From positions 124,001 through 188,000 of the forward strand of contig CAWHBK010000004.1 of NCBI GenBank assembly GCA_963827605.1: a stretch of DNA of 64,000 bases, read 5' to 3'. Every line of letters starts with the position of its first letter. The first letter of the stretch is position 1. A program made the translations under genes and the position numbers. The DNA comes from DSYU01 sp963827605 (lineage in GTDB: Bacteria; Chloroflexota; Anaerolineae; Anaerolineales; Anaerolineaceae). The notes under the pieces are model-generated. The model was given only the letters and a program-made list of their open reading frames with translations, was not told where the DNA came from and ran no database searches. This document shows, in pieces, positions 59,141-64,000 of this stretch.

Positions 59141-60304
59141 TTAAGATCGTTTTTCAATGGGAATGGTAAAGAAAAATATGCTCCCCTTGCCCTCGCCTGC
59201 GCTCTCCACCCAGATCCGGCCACCATGCGCTTCTACAATCGACTTGGCAATGGTTAGCCCAATCCCACTGCCCCCGCTGGTTCGCGCCCGCGATTTATCA
59301 ACACGGTAGAAACGGGTAAAGACATGCGGCAGGTGTTCAGCCGAAAGACCCATCCCGGTGTCCTTTACCGCCAGGGTAACAAAACGGTCCTGCTGGCTGG
59401 CGGATGAACCTGCTTGGCAAGTTACCTCGACCTGCCCGCCTTGCGGGGTATATTTCAACGCGTTTCCAACGATGTTCACCAGCACCTGGATTAGGCGATC
59501 CTCATCTCCCAGAACAGCTGGCAAATGATCTGGCAGATTCGCCGACAGCCGGACACCTTTGTCATCGAACAGACGCTCGAGCCGGCCGGTAACTGTTTTC
59601 ACCAGGCGCTCCACTGGGATAGGTTGCAGATTCAGAGACACGGCGCCTGATTCAACCCGGCTGAGTTCTTGAAGATCGGCTACCAGGCGCTGGAGCCGGT
59701 CCACCTCCTTGTGCATCTGCTGGTAGGTCTCACTTTCTGCCGGCAAGATCCCATCCATCAGCCCTTCCATCGTACCCTTGATCACCGTCAGAGGCGTGCG
59801 CAGCTCATGCGCCACATCCCCAATTAGCTGGCGGCGCATGGTTTCTGTTTGATCCAGTTTTGCCGCCATTTGGTTAAACCGCAAGGCCAATTGCGCCAGT
59901 TCATCCAGCTCATCGCGCTGTACATTCCCCGGCACCTGCACCCGTTCATCATAATGGCCATCGGCGATCCGCTGACTGGCCTGCATCATCCGCTGGAGCG
60001 GGGTCACCACCTGGTGGCTGACAAACCAGCTCACGATAATGGCAGCCAGTGTAGCAGCCAGAGAAGCCCAGAGGAGCGCTTCGACGACTGCTGCCTGAAA
60101 ATTCCCAAAGATACTTTGCCCCATCATCCCATTTTGGCCCATCATTTGAGACATGCTAGGACCCATATCAGCCATATGATGTTGAAATGCAGTGGGAATC
60201 ACCAGCCGGGTTGTGGTGATAAGGACAAGCATTCCGACCACAATGACCACCAAATAGGAAAGAAACAGTTTCAAACCCAATCGTTTCCGAATCGATTGCA
60301 GCAT
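59141..60304 (-). CDS. Membrane sensor histidine kinase with Met-rich sensor loop
   Basis: A first helix (LKLFLSYLVVIVVGMLVLIT) leads to an outer loop of about 35 residues containing HHMADMGPSMSQMMGQNGMM. A second helix (ALLWASLAATLAAIIVSWFV), a HAMP domain (VTPLQRMMQASQRIADGHYD), H-box IGDVAHELRTPLTVIKG, and HATPase motifs (VNIVGNALKYTP, VKDTGMGLSAEHLPHVF, GGSGIGLTIAKSIV) follow. 387 residues, intact. The Met and His residues of the loop are an obvious Cu(I)/Ag(I) ligand set, consistent with the neighbouring CopB. It starts 3 bp after the response regulator gene. Confidence 0.9.
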   Translation of the reverse strand: MLQSIRKRLGLKLFLSYLVVIVVGMLVLITTTRLVIPTAFQHHMADMGPSMSQMMGQNGMMGQSIFGNFQAAVVEALLWASLAATLAAIIVSWFVSHQVVTPLQRMMQASQRIADGHYDERVQVPGNVQRDELDELAQLALRFNQMAAKLDQTETMRRQLIGDVAHELRTPLTVIKGTMEGLMDGILPAESETYQQMHKEVDRLQRLVADLQELSRVESGAVSLNLQPIPVERLVKTVTGRLERLFDDKGVRLSANLPDHLPAVLGDEDRLIQVLVNIVGNALKYTPQGGQVEVTCQAGSSASQQDRFVTLAVKDTGMGLSAEHLPHVFTRFYRVDKSRARTSGGSGIGLTIAKSIVEAHGGRIWVESAGEGKGSIFFFTIPIEKRS

Positions 60305-60307
60305 ACG

Positions 60308-60994
60308 TTACTCCGCCCGGTCTTCGAACCGGTAGCCAACCCCGCGCACCGTTGTGATCAGTTGATCATTACCCAATTTCTGGCGTAAATGCCCCATATG
60401 CACATCCACTACACGCATATCACCAAAATAGTCATATCCCCACACTTTTTCGACCAGCTGTTCCCGGCTGAGCACCATACCGCGGTGTTCTGCCAGCGCT
60501 GCCAGAAGATCAAACTCTGTTTGGGTTAAATCGATAAGCTGGTCATCCACCCACACCTGGCGGCTGCCGGTATCGATGCGAACATGTTTGAAGTGATGGA
60601 TGTTTCCCGTTCGAACCTCCCCCTCACTTTTCATGCGCCTGAGCGCCGCTTTAATCCGGGCAACCAGCTCGCGGGGGCTGAAAGGCTTGGTCACGTAATC
60701 ATCGGCTCCCACCGAGAGACCGACGATTTTATCCGTCTCCTCAGTCCTGGCTGTGAGCAAAATCACATATACATCCGATTCACGCCGCAGCCGGGTCAGC
60801 ACTTCTACGCCATCCATCCCCGGCAGCATGACATCCAGTACAATGAGATCTGGCTTGTAAGCCCGGGCGGCTTGCAAACCCGCGGGGCCATCCGTCGCCA
60901 TATATACCTCGTACCCTTCCGGCTTTAGATACGCCGAAACCAGGTTAATGATTGCCGTCTCATCATCCACGATGAGCACCTTTGCATTCGCCAT
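60308..60994 (-). CDS. OmpR/PhoB-family response regulator
   Basis: The receiver domain has acidic pair IVDDE, phospho-acceptor Asp in LIVLDVMLPGMDG, Thr in ILLTART and Lys in DDYVTKPFSP. A C-terminal winged helix follows (LTQTEFDLLAALAEHRGMVL, RVVDVHMGHLRQKLG, TTVRGVGYRFE). 228 residues, intact. It is first in the operon with the sensor kinase. Candidate binding sites with 11-bp spacing lie upstream of this gene (61182-61203) and of the Met-rich protein gene (55657-55678). Confidence 0.93.
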   Translation of the reverse strand: MANAKVLIVDDETAIINLVSAYLKPEGYEVYMATDGPAGLQAARAYKPDLIVLDVMLPGMDGVEVLTRLRRESDVYVILLTARTEETDKIVGLSVGADDYVTKPFSPRELVARIKAALRRMKSEGEVRTGNIHHFKHVRIDTGSRQVWVDDQLIDLTQTEFDLLAALAEHRGMVLSREQLVEKVWGYDYFGDMRVVDVHMGHLRQKLGNDQLITTVRGVGYRFEDRAE

Positions 60995-61181
60995 TTTTTC
61001 TCCTCAGGCATACCCGCGACCCAGCCCGTTTTTCCCGTCCCGGGTTGAAGCTTCATCATCCCTACCCATTATTCTAACAACTTCCCAAATTCTGTGAATA
61101 ACAAAGCATACAACCCGCTCACTTACAAAACAACGCATATCATAACAATTCTACTTTCCGAACTTGAAATATTGGCGAAGG

Positions 61182-61203
61182 AATCCTAAAGATTCCATGA
61201 AGA
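61182..61203 (-). promoter_or_regulatory. Tandem 11-bp repeats upstream of the response regulator
   Basis: On the minus strand TCTTCATGGAA and TCTTTAGGATT are directly adjacent, and a weaker third unit CCTTCGCCAAT follows at 61171-61181. They share yCTTyA spacing with 55657-55678. The 60995-61322 gap otherwise contains only the terminator at 61283. Confidence 0.4.
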
Positions 61204-61275
61204 TAAATACCGGTCTGTACCCCTCCCAGCGCATGCAAAAGCTTTCCGTGCTGCGCCTGACATTTGGGCTAATCA

Positions 61276-61312
61276 AAAAGGGGAGCGGAGCCAGGGTTTC
61301 CCGGCTCCGCTC
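61276..61312 (-). terminator. Rho-independent terminator of the lipoprotein gene
   Basis: On the minus strand GAGCGGAGCC pairs with GGCTCCGCTC (61283-61292 and 61303-61312) with additional GGG/CCC pairs and a small loop, followed by CCCCTTTTTG. It starts 11 bp after the lipoprotein stop. Confidence 0.85.
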
Positions 61313-61322
61313 TATCGCTTGA

Positions 61323-62279
61323 TTAAGTGTTGAGGAATATTACTGAACAGGGAATTCCGCTGCGATTTCCTGCTGAGAAGTCTTCACCGGGCAGCCAGGG
61401 GACGAAGAAACCGGAGACGGGCTGGCCATCGAGCTGGAAGGTGATGCTGCCGTTGTTGATGCCCACGTCTTTCTGCCACCTGGCTGCTTCTTCGGCGCTG
61501 AGGGCCACGGCGGTGGACTGGTCAGGGGCGGCCTGGGCGCGCTTCACGTAGGCGGGATCCAGCGGCCAATCGGCCGGTGAGGCCATTTCCGGCGGGGGCA
61601 CGATGCGGACAAAGAGGGTTGCGGCGTGCGGAACGTAGATGGCGGCCTTGGGGTGGGTGTACTCGTTCAGCAGGTTGTAGATGGCTTCGTACGTCACCGG
61701 ACCATTGGAGAAGTTGGCGTAGTTGCGGATCTCGCGCAGGCTGCCGTCTTCCATCCGCACCCGCATCACGCTGGTGGAGGCATCCGCGATGCAGGGTTCG
61801 GAGCCGTCGGCCATCTTACCGCACATATCGGTGTGCGATTCCAGGTGCGCAAAGCCCATGTCGCGGACCTTTTGCAGCAGCGCGGCGGCCTCATCCTGCG
61901 AGAGCTGCGCCTGCATCACCTTGAAGTCCTGGTTTTCATCGATGTAGATGACGCGGCCATCCGCCAGCAGGGTAAAGTAGGGCGTGCGGCCAAAGGGGAA
62001 GCGGTATTCCGGCAGCGAGAAAGCCCGGTTCGTAGGTGAGCTGGATGAGGATCTCTTCAGGATCCAGTCCGGAAACCACGCTGGCTGGCGCTGCTGTAGC
62101 AGCCGGTTTGATAGGTTCCGCGGTAGGGCCGCTGTATCAGTCGGTTTAGTGGGTTCCGCGCCGGTCTGCGGCACAGGAACCGGGGCGCAGGCTGCGAGGA
62201 TGAAGATGAGCAAGGCGAGAAAAACCTTCGCTGCGAGGAAACGAATTATAAATTTGTGAGAAGAAAACCTGGTAAACAT
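61323..62279 (-). CDS. Putative lipoprotein of unknown function (two compensating frameshifts)
   Basis: A signal peptide with lipobox FILAAC (C31) precedes a Pro/Thr linker. Between about residues 48 and 82 the listed frame reads unnatural sequence, while another frame gives TAAPASVVSGLDPEEILIQL, so two single-base errors near 62125 and 62030 probably cancel. The main domain has FTLLADGRVIYIDENQDFKV, LSQDEAAALLQKVRDMGFAH and a paired-Cys segment (DMCGKMADGSEPCIADAST). It is a secreted, lipid-anchored protein of about 318 residues. I do not recognise the family. It lies beside the metal-response genes, but nothing ties it to them. Confidence 0.65.
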   Translation of the reverse strand: MFTRFSSHKFIIRFLAAKVFLALLIFILAACAPVPVPQTGAEPTKPTDTAALPRNLSNRLLQQRQPAWFPDWILKRSSSSSPTNRAFSLPEYRFPFGRTPYFTLLADGRVIYIDENQDFKVMQAQLSQDEAAALLQKVRDMGFAHLESHTDMCGKMADGSEPCIADASTSVMRVRMEDGSLREIRNYANFSNGPVTYEAIYNLLNEYTHPKAAIYVPHAATLFVRIVPPPEMASPADWPLDPAYVKRAQAAPDQSTAVALSAEEAARWQKDVGINNGSITFQLDGQPVSGFFVPWLPGEDFSAGNRSGIPCSVIFLNT

Positions 62280-62462
62280 TTTCGTTCGCCTTTCGGTTGT
62301 TGTTTGATGTATAGGGCTCAGGACGGTCTTTGTGCCTGTCCGCTGCCCTTACTACAGGTAAGACGCCGAAAGGCGACAAAGGTTCCATAAATTATCGGAA
62401 ATTTTTGATTATTTAGCACGCATGAAAGAACCATTCTTATACAGGCTGCCACGAGCCAATCG

Positions 62463-62600
62463 CCCCGTTTTGCCGATGGCTGCACGGCAGATCGACCACC
62501 TCGCAAGGAAGGCAGCCAACCCTTCCCTGAACCGCTCAGCCCTCGAGAATTAGATGTCATCCGACTTCTTGGCGCCGGCCGGTGTCACTCAAACTACTCA
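62463..62600 (+). pseudogene. Relic of a LAL/LuxR C-terminal helix-turn-helix
   Basis: In one plus-strand frame, PFPEPLSPRELDVIRLLGAG (62520-62579) is exactly the linker and first helices of a LuxR-type HTH, followed by CHSNYSAHAPGK where the recognition helix has decayed. The upstream frame stays open from about 62421 but matches nothing clear. It lies 310 bp before the intact LAL gene at 62890 on the same strand. The rest of the 62280-62889 gap shows no gene. Confidence 0.6.
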
Positions 62601-62889
62601 GCACACGCACCTGGCAAGATTCAGGCAACATCCTCGCCTGTTATAAAGTAGAACGCAAAAAGGTGTAATTGAAAACTGAAGCGAAAACGATTGTCCGGCG
62701 GTTTGGTTTTCGTACGCTCGCATGCGCCTGTTTTGGCTGGTACTGAAATAGTCTGGTACCAGGCTTTCTCCCAGGTGATCTATTTCCACTGTTGGAAAAT
62801 CAAGGAGCACTCTGTACTCTTGGGGATATAATAATAAATACTGCTTCAACTTTGCGTGGGAAGAATTCCAAAGAAACAACAGTTGTCGT

Positions 62890-64000
62890 ATGCTAAAAAC
62901 CGACTCGCTCATCCGCACAAAGCTGCGCCAGCCCTTCATCCGGCCAGGGTTGGTTTCCCGGCCGCGGCTCCAGGAACAGATCACGCGGGGGCTGCGGGGT
63001 CCGCTTACCTTGATTACCGCCCCCGCTGGTTTTGGCAAGACCACCCTGGTGGCATCCTGTGTCGCCCGGTGTGGAATGCCGGTAGCCTGGCTGTCTCTCG
63101 ATCCGAATGATAATCAGGCCGGGCGTTTCCTGACCTATCTGATCGCCGCCCTACAGGCTGCCGACAATCGGATCGGCAGTGAGGCCGCCCAACTCATAGC
63201 GGGAATACAGCAAGCGCCACCTGAAGCGGTTCTGACCAGCCTCATTAATGACCTGGACAGCGCCAACACGGAGATAGCCCTGGTATTGGATGACTACCAG
63301 CTAATGAACAATCAGGCGGTACATGCGGAAGTGACTTTTTTACTCGAGCACTGCCCGAGTACCTTCCATCTCGTAATCGCTACCCGTTCGGACCCTCCGC
63401 TTCCGTTGGCCCGCTTGCGCGCGCGCAGCCAGACGGTGGAGCTCCGGGCGGCCGAGCTACGCTTTACAGAGCCCGAGGCGGTTCAGTTCCTGAATGACAT
63501 CGTGGGTCTCCACCTGGATGCCGGAGCGATCGCGGTACTCGAAGAGCGTACGGAAGGGTGGGTGGCCGGCTTGCAAATGGCGTCAATCGCGCTGCAATCG
63601 CATCTCTCCACGCGCGATCGGAAAGACATAATCGGATTTATCGAAGGGTTCTCCGGCACAAACCGCTATATTCTGGACTATCTTTTGGAGGAGGTCCTGG
63701 CCAGCCAGCCGCCAGAAATCCAGCATTTTCTGCTGGTTACCTCGATTTTAGAGCGCCTGACGGGTCCCCTCTGTGATGCGCTTTTGGCAAGCGACGAACG
63801 ACCCGCGTTAAGCGGTAAGGATGAAGAGCCTCATTCGGGACTGCCGTCCTTTCGCCAATCCGTTTCAGTTCTGGAAACCCTGGAACGGGAAAACCTTTTT
63901 CTGATATCCCTGGATGATGAGCGGCAGTGGTACCGCTATCACCACCTGTTTGCCGATCTACTCAGAGCCCGGCTGCACCAGGCTCAACCTGATTTGGTCA
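62890..64000 (+). CDS. LAL/MalT-like LuxR-family transcriptional activator 4 (3' end outside window)
   Basis: The frame runs open from ATG 62890 to the right edge (370 residues) with no break. It shows RPGLVSRPRLQEQITRGLRG, Walker A ITAPAGFGKTTLVASC, AWLSLDPNDNQAGRFLTYLI, Walker B IALVLDDYQLMNN, LVIATRSDPPLPLARLRARS, ERTEGWVAGLQMASIAL, and WYRYHHLFADLLRARLHQ. These are the ATPase and arm domains of a MalT-type activator; the TPR and HTH parts lie beyond the window. It diverges from the other three copies in sequence and orientation. Confidence 0.88.
   Translation, partial: MLKTDSLIRTKLRQPFIRPGLVSRPRLQEQITRGLRGPLTLITAPAGFGKTTLVASCVARCGMPVAWLSLDPNDNQAGRFLTYLIAALQAADNRIGSEAAQLIAGIQQAPPEAVLTSLINDLDSANTEIALVLDDYQLMNNQAVHAEVTFLLEHCPSTFHLVIATRSDPPLPLARLRARSQTVELRAAELRFTEPEAVQFLNDIVGLHLDAGAIAVLEERTEGWVAGLQMASIALQSHLSTRDRKDIIGFIEGFSGTNRYILDYLLEEVLASQPPEIQHFLLVTSILERLTGPLCDALLASDERPALSGKDEEPHSGLPSFRQSVSVLETLERENLFLISLDDERQWYRYHHLFADLLRARLHQAQPDLV

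Overview
The window looks like a chromosomal segment of an anaerobic or facultative member of the Chloroflexota, most likely Anaerolineae. This is inferred from gene content, not from a marker gene. The signs are several very large MalT-like (LAL) LuxR regulators, family-5 solute-binding lipoproteins with Ala/Pro/Thr-rich linkers after the lipobox, an oxygen-sensitive glycyl radical enzyme (GRE) and a tungstate importer. No rRNA, tRNA, CRISPR array, transposase or phage gene was seen.

Layout. (1) 1-9.5 kb, sugar metabolism: a GH38 alpha-mannosidase-like hydrolase (cut by the left edge) and a BadF/NAGK-type kinase on the minus strand, divergent from a ROK kinase fused to a radical-SAM GRE activase, then its GRE, then a membrane glycosyltransferase. 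(2) 9.6-17.1 kb: a LacI regulator behind a consensus promoter with an overlapping palindromic operator, then a complete five-gene family-5 ABC importer. (3) 17.1-33.6 kb, minus strand: an ECF sigma/anti-sigma pair, an NAD(P)-binding protein, three LAL regulators and an operon of small membrane proteins (two DUF4386, CPBP protease, alpha/beta hydrolase). Two LAL genes are each followed by a related 47-bp box and then the next transcription unit. (4) 33.8-37.9 kb: tupBCA-like tungstate transporter genes and a GntR-type regulator with a fused ligand-binding domain; both promoters carry the same 13-bp motif. (5) 38-42.3 kb: the tail of a lost gene coupled to an FGGY sugar kinase, and a PocR-PAS histidine kinase. 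(6) 42.4-51.2 kb: a second family-5 ABC importer followed by KduI and an IclR/KdgR-like regulator, pointing to uronate or oligouronide use. (7) 51.2-55.5 kb: a cyclase/ATPase/TPR regulator and a Gfo/Idh/MocA oxidoreductase. (8) 55.7-61.3 kb: a copper/silver-type module made of a Met-rich exported protein, a CopB-class P-type ATPase and a two-component system with a Met-rich sensor loop. (9) 61.3-64 kb: a lipoprotein, a LAL relic and a fourth LAL gene cut by the right edge.

A strong caveat: about twenty otherwise well-conserved genes are broken by roughly forty single-base indels, mostly insertions, with almost no in-frame nonsense changes. I read most of these as consensus sequencing errors and give the reconstructed gene spans. 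The true relics are the LAL fragments near 17.2 and 62.5 kb and the gene tail at 38.04-38.22 kb.
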